Assembly (NCBI GenBank): GCA_947378905.1
Contig: CANCLV010000027.1
Coordinates: 1 to 12,740 of the forward strand
DNA: 12,740 nucleotides
Direction: 5' to 3'
From: Opitutia bacterium
GTDB lineage: Bacteria > Verrucomicrobiota > Verrucomicrobiia > Opitutales > UBA953
How positions within the stretch are numbered: the stretch's first letter is position 1; the number at the start of each line of letters is the position of its first letter. Below are positions 1-6,473 of the stretch, one piece after another. The notes under the pieces were generated by a model. That model had not been told where the DNA came from. It made no database searches and saw only the letters and a program-made list of their open reading frames with translations. The position numbers were made by a program, and so were the translations under genes.

Positions 1-371
1 GAAAGAAAATCTCCGTCACCATTAACCACGCGATAAGCATCGGTATCCGCATCTAATTTTAAAATATCTTTTCGTAGGGCGACGGCTTTTTTGATCGCTC
101 CTTCAAACCAAGTTTCATCGGGTTTTCCCGGAGTCGACTTAACAATACGTAAGGCAATCGGAGCACCTGGATTCCAGAAACCATATCCAATCGGCGATCC
201 TTGTTTATCGTAAGCTGCGACGATATCACCTTGGCGAGCATCAGGAGAAACATCTCCGACCATCGAGCGAAAGATATTAGGCTTCGATGTGAAAGTCTTT
301 AGCTGTACCCATGGCTTTTCTTTGGCGGGAGCGCCAAAAGGCACAGGAGAACTGCCAAAGGTTTCGGACAT
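1..371 (-). CDS. rlmI: RlmI-like 23S rRNA (cytosine-C5) methyltransferase, N-terminal part (runs off the window)
   Basis: Only the first 123 codons are present; the gene continues past base 1, so its C-terminal Rossmann methyltransferase domain is not visible. The visible part reads as the N-terminal PUA RNA-binding domain of the RlmI/YccW family (residues ~25-80, with GDIVAAYDKQG followed by GYGFWNPGAPIALRIV), then the bridging helix AVALRK and the motif DAYRVVNGDGD (residues 111-121), which in this family leads into the methyltransferase domain. Family members place m5C in 23S rRNA (C1962 in E. coli) using S-adenosylmethionine in the cytoplasm. The ATG at 371 is the first good start and has no Shine-Dalgarno sequence. 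It lies 60 bases after ppnP on the same strand and is probably read through from the nuo unit. Family assignment is fairly sure; the exact target base is inferred from homologues. Confidence 0.8.
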   Translation of the reverse strand, partial: MSETFGSSPVPFGAPAKEKPWVQLKTFTSKPNIFRSMVGDVSPDARQGDIVAAYDKQGSPIGYGFWNPGAPIALRIVKSTPGKPDETWFEGAIKKAVALRKDILKLDADTDAYRVVNGDGDFL

Positions 372-404
372 GGCGTAAAGGTCTAATAGCCTAACTGAGA
401 AAGC

Positions 405-430
405 AAGCGTGCACCCGAGGGTGCCCTCAC
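405..430. repeat. GC-rich palindromic element between ppnP and rlmI
   Basis: A dyad GCACC(411-415)-CGAG-GGTGC(420-424) forms a 5 bp stem, and an overlapping alternative dyad GAGGG(417-421)-TG-CCCTC(424-428) can also form. No T-run follows on the minus strand, so it is a poor intrinsic terminator. A similar sequence (TGCACCC then AAGGG) occurs upstream of nuoB at 5033-5050 on the opposite orientation. It could be an RNA processing or attenuation hairpin or a dispersed short repeat; function unknown. Confidence 0.4.
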
Positions 431-431
431 T

Positions 432-746
432 TTATCCAATAAAACTACAGATATACTGACAAATACCCGATGGGACTGCGATGGTGAAACCTGATTTCGC
501 AGGCACATCAAATTTCGTGCCCGCTGCATAGGTCTTTTGTTCTTTGGATCCATCAATCGTCACCACGCAACTTCCGTCGGTGATTTCCATGATTTCAGCT
601 TTGTCGGTTCCGAAGTGATAGGATCCGGGATAAATCAGTCCGAGAGTTTTTTTCTCACCACTCGCGAAGAGGATACTGTGAGAGACTACTTTGCCGTCGA
701 AGTAGACATTGGCTTTAGCAACAGCGGTAACGTTTTTGAATTCCAT
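432..746 (-). CDS. ppnP: Pyrimidine/purine nucleoside phosphorylase, PpnP (YaiE/DUF1255) family
   Basis: A 104-residue single-domain cupin. The family (E. coli YaiE, about 94 residues) phosphorolyses nucleosides such as uridine, adenosine, guanosine and inosine to the free base and ribose-1-phosphate in the cytoplasm. Supporting motifs are NVYFDGKVVSH (13-23), the GEKKTLGLIYPGSYHF stretch (30-45), the central EIMEITDGSCVVTIDG strand pair (51-66), the AAGTKFDVPAKSGF turn (74-87) and the C-terminal CQYICSF, all matching the family layout. The ATG at 746 begins 2 bases after the nuoF stop, so the gene must be co-transcribed and probably translationally coupled with complex I genes. It occupies the place where nuoG usually stands. 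No Shine-Dalgarno sequence precedes it. Family call is strong; the substrate range in this organism is inferred. Confidence 0.88.
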   Translation of the reverse strand: MEFKNVTAVAKANVYFDGKVVSHSILFASGEKKTLGLIYPGSYHFGTDKAEIMEITDGSCVVTIDGSKEQKTYAAGTKFDVPAKSGFTIAVPSGICQYICSFIG

Positions 747-748
747 GA

Positions 749-2098
749 TTAGATAAGTTTGAGTGTGGGAACAGATTCACCTTTTTGACGACGCTTAATG
801 GAGTCAAGGTATTCGTCTTTAAATTTAGGAACTGCGGATTGGACGGGCCACGCCACTGCTTCACCGTGTGCGCAGATGGTGCGACCAGCTACCTGGTTAG
901 CGATATCAAGTAAGAGGGGAACGTCGGATTCTAATCCGCCGCCCGTGGTAATGCGCTTCGAGACACGACTTAACCACAAGGAGCCTTCGCGACAAGGAGT
1001 GCATTGTCCGCAGGTTTCATGGGCATAAAATGCATTAAGGTTCGAGAGTGCTTGAATCATTTCCACGGAGTCATCGATCACAATAGTTCCGCCGGTACCG
1101 AGCCCAGTACCACAGGCAGCGATACTATTTGAATCGAGAGGAATATCTTCGAGTGCCCAATCAAACTCTTGTCCGTTCGGGAGTTTACCTTTGAAGCGTT
1201 CGCCGAATTTCAAAATTTTGGTGGAAGAGCCACCGGGAATAATCGCTTTGAATGTTCGACCGTCGAGAGGTCCACCGCAGAAGTCATAAAGCAGTTGTCC
1301 GAAGGTCGCTTTACCTGCTTCGATTTCGTAAAGTCCGGGACGTTTAACGAGTCCGCTCACTCCCCAAATGTGCGTGCCGCTATCACCAGGGATACCAATT
1401 TTGGCAAACTCAGCACCACCGAAAGCTAACACATGCTTCACTTGAGCCATCGTCTCAGCATTATTTACAATCGTTGGGCAGTTATAAACTCCAAGCACTG
1501 CTGGGAAGTAAGGAGGTTTGATGCGTGGATAACCGCGTTTGCCTTCGAGTGATTCGATGAGTCCAGTTTCTTCACCGCAAACATAGCAACCTCCGCCACG
1601 ATGGACAACGACATCACATGAGTAGCCACTGCCTAAAATATTATTCCCTAAAAATCCCTTGGCTTTCGCTTCAGCAATCGCGTTCTCTAAAATTTTTGCA
1701 CCGTGTTGGAATTCACCACGGATATAAATGAAAGTTTGTTTGGCTTGAATGGCCCAAGCGGTGATCGCAATACCCTCGAGCATTTGGTGCGGATCTTTAT
1801 AAATAATTTGGCGGTCTTTAAATGTACCTGGCTCAGATTCATCGGCATTAACGACGAGGTAGCAGGGCTTGCCCGATTTGCGGTCGAGGAATTTCCACTT
1901 CATTCCGGTTGGGAAACCAGCACCACCGCGACCACGCAGACCAGAAATTTCTACTTCTTTGCAAACTTCATCAGGCTTCATCGCGACAGCCTTTTTGAGG
2001 GCTTCGTAACCGCCGTGTTTGATGTAGCAATCGATGTCTATGGTGTAACCTGGCTTGCGCAGATTAGCGTAAATGAGGGGGCGTTCGACAGCGGACAT
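749..2098 (-). CDS. nuoF: NADH-quinone oxidoreductase subunit F (complex I, NADH/FMN-binding)
   Basis: The 449-residue protein is of normal length. NuoF takes hydride from NADH onto FMN and passes electrons to the N3 [4Fe-4S] cluster on the cytoplasmic arm of complex I. The FMN/NADH site is seen as GLRGRGGAGFPTGMKW (53-68), VVNADESEPGTFKDR (82-96) and the GGGCYVCGEETGLIESLEG segment (168-186). The N3 ligands are the CGQCTPC motif (C363, C366, C369) plus C409 in RTICAHG. All expected ligands are present, so the subunit looks functional. The ATG at 2098 follows nuoE by 20 bases with an AT-rich leader and no Shine-Dalgarno sequence. Its partner nuoG, which normally follows, is absent here; ppnP follows by 2 bases instead. 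Soluble bidirectional hydrogenase diaphorase subunits are related, but the nuoB-C-D-E context makes complex I clear. Confidence 0.97.
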   Translation of the reverse strand: MSAVERPLIYANLRKPGYTIDIDCYIKHGGYEALKKAVAMKPDEVCKEVEISGLRGRGGAGFPTGMKWKFLDRKSGKPCYLVVNADESEPGTFKDRQIIYKDPHQMLEGIAITAWAIQAKQTFIYIRGEFQHGAKILENAIAEAKAKGFLGNNILGSGYSCDVVVHRGGGCYVCGEETGLIESLEGKRGYPRIKPPYFPAVLGVYNCPTIVNNAETMAQVKHVLAFGGAEFAKIGIPGDSGTHIWGVSGLVKRPGLYEIEAGKATFGQLLYDFCGGPLDGRTFKAIIPGGSSTKILKFGERFKGKLPNGQEFDWALEDIPLDSNSIAACGTGLGTGGTIVIDDSVEMIQALSNLNAFYAHETCGQCTPCREGSLWLSRVSKRITTGGGLESDVPLLLDIANQVAGRTICAHGEAVAWPVQSAVPKFKDEYLDSIKRRQKGESVPTLKLI

Positions 2099-2118
2099 TT
2101 TATAAAGTGATTAAAGGT

Positions 2119-2652
2119 TTATCCATTCCACTCGGGTGTACCGGGCTTAGGTTGGTTTTTTCCGTAGTTAGAATCTTTGAGACTATTTTTAATTTGCTCA
2201 GAAAATTCCGAAGCTTTTTCGGGAGCGACGTTTTCGTGTAAGGCGTGGTCGACTTGAACAACCGGTCCACAACCACAATCGGCAATACACTCAACGAATT
2301 CTAAAGTGAAATTACCATCGGCTGAGGTTTCACCGCGCGGACAGTTTAAAGATTTTTCCAAACTTTCCATCAACGCATAAGAACCGCGCAGTGCACAGGA
2401 AAGGGTGCGACATACTTTAACATGGCGACGGCCGATGGCTTGCTGACGGAACATCGGGTAGAAGGTAACGACCTCTAAAACTTGCATCGGAGTGACGCCG
2501 ACTTTTTCCGCAACCCACGCCATGTCTTCTTGCGTGATGAAGCCACGATCCTCTTGCACCAAGTGTAAGAGAGGCATGGTCGCACTACGTTTTTGCGGGT
2601 ACTGGGCGATAATGGTATCGGCCTGAGAAAGGGTGGAAGGTTTGAGCGACAT
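2119..2652 (-). CDS. nuoE: NADH-quinone oxidoreductase subunit E (complex I, [2Fe-2S] protein)
   Basis: The 177-residue thioredoxin-fold subunit carries the N1a [2Fe-2S] cluster of complex I and sits against NuoF. The ligands are visible: C81 and C86 in the CRTLSC motif, and C122 and C126 in the CIADC motif. The N-terminal helical part (LLHLVQEDRGFIT, then GVTPMQVLEVVTFYPMF) is typical of the family. The second pair is followed by GCGPVVQV rather than the commoner GNAPVVMV-like sequence, a mild variation. The C-terminus ends in a polar proline/glycine tail (about 160-177). The ATG at 2652 starts 2 bases after the nuoD stop, so translation is probably coupled; no Shine-Dalgarno sequence is seen. 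Confidence 0.96.
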   Translation of the reverse strand: MSLKPSTLSQADTIIAQYPQKRSATMPLLHLVQEDRGFITQEDMAWVAEKVGVTPMQVLEVVTFYPMFRQQAIGRRHVKVCRTLSCALRGSYALMESLEKSLNCPRGETSADGNFTLEFVECIADCGCGPVVQVDHALHENVAPEKASEFSEQIKNSLKDSNYGKNQPKPGTPEWNG

Positions 2653-2654
2653 GA

Positions 2655-3881
2655 TTAGCGATCACATTCACCCATTACGAAGTCGAGTGACCCGAGGATG
2701 GATGCAATATCAGTTAAGAAATTACCCGGCACGATGGCTGGAAGAATGCTCAAGCTCACGAAGCTAGGTCCGTGAATTCTTAAGCGATAAGGAACGCCGC
2801 CGCCGTTAGAGACGATGTAAAATCCGAGTGAGCCTTTAGGATTTTCTGCTTCGAAGTAAACTTCGCCTGCAGGAATCTGTGGTCCTTCAGTGACCAACAT
2901 GAAATTCTGAATGAGCTCTTCCATCTTCGTCATCGTCTTAGCTTTAGGTGGAAGGAAAATTTTCTTCGCGTCTTCTGCATACCAAGCACCACCAGGCATA
3001 GTCTTAATAACTTGGCGGAGAATGCGTACGGACTGACGCACTTCTTCCATACGAACTAAATAACGATCAAAGCAATCGCCCTTTGTTCCGACGGGAATAT
3101 CAAAATCATATTTTTCGTATCCAGAGTAAGGCTTATCTTTGCGTAAGTCGAAAGCCACGCCCGAGGCACGTAAGTTGGGTCCAGTTAAACCGTAAGCGAG
3201 GGCGAGCTCTTTCGAAATGGGAGCGACACCTTCGGTGCGTTCAAGGAATATGCCGTTGCGAGTGAGTAAGCGGTCAACCTCATCAATCGTTTTTAAAACG
3301 CCATCACAGAAAGTTTCGACGCGTTGCAACCAGCCTTCGGGCAAGTCGCGCGTGAGTCCACCAATCCGTGTGTAGCTAGTAGTGAAACGTGCACCGGTAA
3401 GTTCTTCGAAGAGCGTATAAAGTTTTTCGCGCTCGTTGAAAGTGTACATGAAGACGGTCCATGCACCGGTATCCATCGCGTAAACACCCAAGCCCAGAAG
3501 GTGAGAAGAGATACGCGCCATTTCGCAACAGGCGACGCGGATGGCTTCGCAGCGCTCAGGCATTTTTAATCCAGCTAATTTTTCAACGGCGATTGCGTAG
3601 GCGACGTTGTTAGCGAGGGGAGCGAGATAATCCAATCGATCCGTGTAAGGAACGAATTGATTATAAGTCATGTTCTCCGCAATTTTTTCATCACCGCGGT
3701 GCAGATAGCCAATCACTGGATCGCACTTGATTACTTTATCGCCATCGAGTTCGAGTGAAAGACGAAGTACGCCGTGGGTGGCGGGGTGAGAAGGACCCAT
3801 GTTGAGGGTCATATTCTCTCCGCGTAATTCTTCGGAGCGTGCGGCGATATCGCCGAGAGAAATTTCTTTAGTGGTTTTCAC
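2655..3881 (-). CDS. nuoD: NADH-quinone oxidoreductase subunit D (complex I, quinone-site subunit)
   Basis: I choose the GTG at 3881, giving 408 residues, the usual NuoD size. This start is 4 bases after the nuoC stop. A longer reading from GTG 3977 would add 32 residues over the nuoC C-terminus and resembles no family sequence. NuoD, related to the large subunit of [NiFe] hydrogenases but without the metal site, forms the quinone pocket with NuoB. Visible landmarks are GPSHPATHG (29-37, including the quinone-site histidine region), GYLHRGDEKIAEN (58-70), PYTDRLDY (78-85, with the conserved tyrosine), GGLTRDLPEG, and the C-terminal LGSLDFVMGECDR. nuoD is separate from nuoC here, not fused as in E. 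coli and relatives. The start has no Shine-Dalgarno sequence. Confidence 0.97.
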   Translation of the reverse strand: MKTTKEISLGDIAARSEELRGENMTLNMGPSHPATHGVLRLSLELDGDKVIKCDPVIGYLHRGDEKIAENMTYNQFVPYTDRLDYLAPLANNVAYAIAVEKLAGLKMPERCEAIRVACCEMARISSHLLGLGVYAMDTGAWTVFMYTFNEREKLYTLFEELTGARFTTSYTRIGGLTRDLPEGWLQRVETFCDGVLKTIDEVDRLLTRNGIFLERTEGVAPISKELALAYGLTGPNLRASGVAFDLRKDKPYSGYEKYDFDIPVGTKGDCFDRYLVRMEEVRQSVRILRQVIKTMPGGAWYAEDAKKIFLPPKAKTMTKMEELIQNFMLVTEGPQIPAGEVYFEAENPKGSLGFYIVSNGGGVPYRLRIHGPSFVSLSILPAIVPGNFLTDIASILGSLDFVMGECDR

Positions 3882-3885
3882 GAAA

Positions 3886-4473
3886 TTAAGATTTTGGTTT
3901 TTCCTCGTTCCACGATTGGTCGAGGGCTTGAGGTTCGGCGCCCGACATGTGACCGCCGCTCGAAACGAATGGTCCACCCATCATCGGTGCAGGTTCCACC
4001 GTTTGACCGGTGACGGCGGCGACGTCGGCGGCAGGGAAGGGAACTTCAATGCCTGCTAAGGGAAAATCTTTGCGGAGTGGGTGATACGGATAAGCATCCC
4101 ACATTAAAATTCGGCGAGGATCTGGATGACCGATAAATTTAATACCAAACATATCATACGCTTCACGCTCGTGCCAATTAGCACCTGGGTGAATGGCAGA
4201 AACGGTGGGAACGGAATCATCAACGCAGGCTGCGTGCAGACGAACGTATTCACGGTTCTTGGTGTTGAGTAAATGGATAACAACGCCGAGGTTAGGGGTG
4301 CGATCTTTCCAATCCATCCCGCAAAGATCGGCCAGTAAATCAAAGCCCTGTTCGTCGCGTAAATATTTAACAATGTCTGCTAGCTCTGCGCTGTTGACCG
4401 CAAACGTGGTCATATCTTGCCCCGCACAATTTTGTGTCTGCGGAAATTTTTGTGTAAGTGCGAGAACGTCCAT
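3886..4473 (-). CDS. nuoC: NADH-quinone oxidoreductase subunit C (complex I, 30 kDa subunit)
   Basis: The 195-residue protein is a stand-alone NuoC, part of the connecting arm between the NADH module and the quinone site. The diagnostic signature lies at 97-124: GANWHEREAYDMFGIKF, then the GHPDPRRILM segment and, after a short gap, HPLRKDFPL (131-139). The N-terminal region with DLLADLCGMDW (45-55) also fits. After about residue 147 a low-complexity tail rich in Pro, Gly, Ala and Met continues to the end (GQTVEPAPMMGGPF, then SGGHMSGAEPQ); such tails vary among NuoC proteins. The ATG at 4473 lies 5 bases beyond the nuoB stop. No Shine-Dalgarno sequence. Confidence 0.95.
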   Translation of the reverse strand: MDVLALTQKFPQTQNCAGQDMTTFAVNSAELADIVKYLRDEQGFDLLADLCGMDWKDRTPNLGVVIHLLNTKNREYVRLHAACVDDSVPTVSAIHPGANWHEREAYDMFGIKFIGHPDPRRILMWDAYPYHPLRKDFPLAGIEVPFPAADVAAVTGQTVEPAPMMGGPFVSSGGHMSGAEPQALDQSWNEEKPKS

Positions 4474-4478
4474 CGGAT

Positions 4479-5012
4479 TTAGCTGACGATTTTAGTGTCA
4501 ACGGTACGTCCACGGAATGTGCGTTTAAGCGATCCGCCTTCTTGACGAATTTTTTCCTGTAAGAGCATCATGCCGTCGAGCAACGCTTCAGGGCGTGGTG
4601 GACATCCGGAAATATAAATGTCTACTGGAACAATATTATCAACGCCTTGCAGCGTGGCGTAGGAGCGATACATGCCACCCGACGAAGCACACGCACCCAT
4701 CGCAACGACCCATTTAGGTTCAGCCATTTGGTCGTAAATACGACGAACGACTTCTGCCATTTTGTAAGTGACGGTTCCGGAGACAATCATGCAGTCCGCC
4801 TGACGAGGGGAGAAGCGCATGACTTCCATGCCGAAACGGGAAATATCAAAACGGGATCCACCCGCAGCCATGAGTTCGATGGCGCAACAAGCGAGTCCCA
4901 TGGGCATCGGCCAAACGGAGTGACTACGCACCCAGTTGACGACGGCATCGGCACGGGTCACGATGACTTCGCCTTCAATCTTACTGTTATAGCCAAAATC
5001 GGATTTAACCAT
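4479..5012 (-). CDS. nuoB: NADH-quinone oxidoreductase subunit B (complex I, N2 cluster)
   Basis: Taken from the ATG at 5012, giving 177 residues; an in-frame TTG at 5051 would add 13 residues that do not look like the family and would overlap the antisense lyase reading frame. NuoB carries the terminal [4Fe-4S] cluster N2 that reduces quinone. The ligands are C42 and C43 (GLACCAIELM), C108 (GACASSGGMY) and C137 (ISGCPPRPEALL). The spacing of these cysteines (tandem pair, +65, +29) equals that of E. coli NuoB. It is the first gene of the minus-strand unit; nuoA, which commonly precedes nuoB, is not here. A divergent promoter must lie in 5013-5149. No Shine-Dalgarno sequence is seen at either start. 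Confidence 0.96.
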   Translation of the reverse strand: MVKSDFGYNSKIEGEVIVTRADAVVNWVRSHSVWPMPMGLACCAIELMAAGGSRFDISRFGMEVMRFSPRQADCMIVSGTVTYKMAEVVRRIYDQMAEPKWVVAMGACASSGGMYRSYATLQGVDNIVPVDIYISGCPPRPEALLDGMMLLQEKIRQEGGSLKRTFRGRTVDTKIVS

Positions 5013-5149
5013 GGGAAACTGCGAAGTTAGAAGTGCCCCCCTTGGGTGCAAGTGTGAAGGGTGAAAAATTTGAAATTCTTTTAGCCTATTTTTTCACATT
5101 ATCTTTGGTTCTTGCTGAAACATTAGCATTTCAATTTTGTTATATAAAT
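5013..5149. promoter_or_regulatory. Divergent promoter spacer between nuoB and the lyase gene, with inverted repeat
   Basis: The 137-base AT-rich spacer must carry promoters for the complex I unit (minus) and the polysaccharide lyase (plus). An 8 bp inverted repeat GTGAAAAA (5061-5068) and TTTTTCAC (5090-5097) with a 21-base gap is a possible operator. A palindrome-like GC-rich block lies at 5033-5050, related to the one at 411-424. AT-rich stretches near 5138-5146 could be a -10 box for the lyase gene, but I find no convincing -35/-10 pair with normal spacing on either strand. Function is inferred from position alone. Confidence 0.45.
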
Positions 5150-6358
5150 ATGAGGACTACCCCGGTTTTCACTCTTTGCCTATTTTTAATGGGCCAGGTA
5201 GCGCTGTGGGCTGGGTCGCCGACCGATTATTTTGGGGCCCGCCCAGGCTCGTTGGCTAAATCGAAAAGTAGTTATCAGGGTGGGCGAGAGCCCGAGTTAA
5301 CGGCGGTTAATAAAATTATTAGCGACGCCAATAAGTGTCTCAAGGCTGCTCCCGAGTCAGTGATGGACAAAACCAAGGTGCCCCCTTCGGGCAGTAAGCA
5401 TGACTACATGAGTATCGCTCCGTACTTTTGGCCCGATCCTTCGAAGTCGAATGGACTGCCTTACATTCGCCAAGATGGTAAGGTGAATCCAGAATCAAAA
5501 AACGAGGAAAACACGGATCATATTCGTTTAGGTAGAACCATCGATCGGATTGAGACGTTGGCCTTGGCTTACTACTTTACGCACGAAAAAAAATACGCCG
5601 ATCACGCCGCTAAGTTAATTAAAGTTTGGTTCATCAATCTAGACACAATGATGAATCCAAATCTAAATTTTGCCCAAGCAATCGCTGGTAGAAACGACGG
5701 CAGAGGTGAAGGAGTTTTAGACGCGCGTCGTATGGGCTTGGTCATTGATTCGGCTAATTTAATTGGGAATAGTAGTGATTTTACGGAGGCTAATCAAAAG
5801 GCACTCATGCAGTGGATGACGTCTTATTACGACTGGCTCATGAAAAGTCCGAACGGCAAAGCGGAACGCGCCGCCACCAATAATCACGGTACATGGTTTG
5901 ATGTTCAGGCTGCCCACATCGCTTTAGGATTAGGAAAAAAAGATGAAGCAAAAAAGATAATTGATGCGGCGCGCACGAAGAGAATTAATGTGCAAATTGA
6001 GCCCGATGGAAAACAGCCTCAAGAGTTAGCACGAACCGCTTCGTTTAGTTATTCGTGTATGAATTTAGATGCCTTTTTTAGATTAGCTAATTTGGGTGAG
6101 CACGCTGGTGTAGACCTGTGGCGTAAAAATAACAAAGACTCGCACTCATTGCGAAAAGCTTTAGACTTTTTAGTCCCGTACGTTGATCAGCCACCTGCCA
6201 ACTGGCCGTATAAACAGATCAAAGATATCGATGAAAGTAATATGCTCCCCGTTTTGAGATTGGCGGCTTTGGCCTACGATGCGCCGGAGTACGAAGCCAT
6301 CATCAAAAAGTTCGATACCGCACCCAAAGAACGTTTCCAGATTTTGTACCGAAAATAG
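5150..6358 (+). CDS. Exported alginate/glucuronan lyase-like polysaccharide lyase (PF05426 family, PL5/PL38-like)
   Basis: From the ATG at 5150 the product has 402 residues. It starts with a signal peptide (hydrophobic stretch ~5-21, likely cleaved near WAGS), so it is periplasmic or secreted. A GTG start at 5033 would add 39 residues and hide the signal peptide. The mature part is an all-alpha toroid of the alginate lyase family, with PYFWPDP (91-97), DHIRLGRTIDRI (123-134), GEGVLDARRMG (187-196), the catalytic-type NNHGTWFD (244-251) and RTASFSYS (295-302). Family enzymes cleave uronic-acid polymers such as alginate or glucuronan by beta-elimination; the NNH and the later tyrosine correspond to the residues thought to take part. 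I cannot tell the substrate. It stands alone, without SusC/D, transporter or other carbohydrate genes near it, and is divergent from nuoB. No Shine-Dalgarno sequence. Confidence 0.85.
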   Translation: MRTTPVFTLCLFLMGQVALWAGSPTDYFGARPGSLAKSKSSYQGGREPELTAVNKIISDANKCLKAAPESVMDKTKVPPSGSKHDYMSIAPYFWPDPSKSNGLPYIRQDGKVNPESKNEENTDHIRLGRTIDRIETLALAYYFTHEKKYADHAAKLIKVWFINLDTMMNPNLNFAQAIAGRNDGRGEGVLDARRMGLVIDSANLIGNSSDFTEANQKALMQWMTSYYDWLMKSPNGKAERAATNNHGTWFDVQAAHIALGLGKKDEAKKIIDAARTKRINVQIEPDGKQPQELARTASFSYSCMNLDAFFRLANLGEHAGVDLWRKNNKDSHSLRKALDFLVPYVDQPPANWPYKQIKDIDESNMLPVLRLAALAYDAPEYEAIIKKFDTAPKERFQILYRK

Positions 6359-6381
6359 ATTTAATGCTAAAATGGCAATTA

Positions 6382-6417
6382 TTTCGTTTAGGTTACGAAA
6401 AGACTTCATTTCGTAAC
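6382..6417. repeat. Nested inverted repeats downstream of the lyase gene (possible terminator or operator)
   Basis: A perfect 9 bp inverted repeat, GTTACGAAA (6392-6400) and TTTCGTAAC (6409-6417), with an 8-base gap. A third copy TTTCGT at 6382-6387 can pair with the same ACGAAA (6395-6400), giving a competing 6 bp hairpin with a 7-base loop. It lies 24 to 59 bases after the lyase stop and about 60 bases before the next start. No T-run follows, so it is not a classical intrinsic terminator, though it may end or stabilise the lyase mRNA. A dyad operator for the downstream unit is the other option. Confidence 0.55.
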
Positions 6418-6460
6418 AATCGTGGGGCTTGGAAGACACCGTTTTGACACAATTTTAGGG

Positions 6461-6473
6461 TATAGTTTGGCAC
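6461..6473 (+). promoter_or_regulatory. Candidate -10 box for a leaderless transcript of the metallophosphatase gene
   Basis: TATAGT (6461-6466) sits 7 bases before the ATG at 6474, the spacing at which transcription would begin at the start codon itself. No Shine-Dalgarno sequence lies between. A TTGACA hexamer at 6444-6449 is only 11 bases upstream of TATAGT, too close to be its -35 element, so the -35 part is unclear. The leaderless reading is inference. Confidence 0.35.

Noticed and set aside
1703..2110. 135-residue open frame on the plus strand inside nuoF
   Set aside because: It is antisense to a strongly conserved gene and shows no recognisable domain; it is a shadow of codon bias. 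The same holds for 4647-5030 opposite nuoB and 537-752 opposite ppnP.
3882..3977. N-terminal extension of NuoD from a GTG at 3977
   Set aside because: It lies wholly over the nuoC C-terminus, does not resemble NuoD, and the GTG at 3881 just after the nuoC stop gives the normal length.
5033..5149. Longer lyase frame from GTG 5033, overlapping antisense with a TTG-started nuoB
   Set aside because: The extension precedes a good signal peptide that should be N-terminal, and the two longer readings would overlap head to head; the ATG starts at 5150 and 5012 avoid this.
6444..6466. TTGACA (6444-6449) and TATAGT (6461-6466) as a sigma70 promoter pair
   Set aside because: The spacing is 11 bases, far from the usual 16-18, so they cannot serve together.
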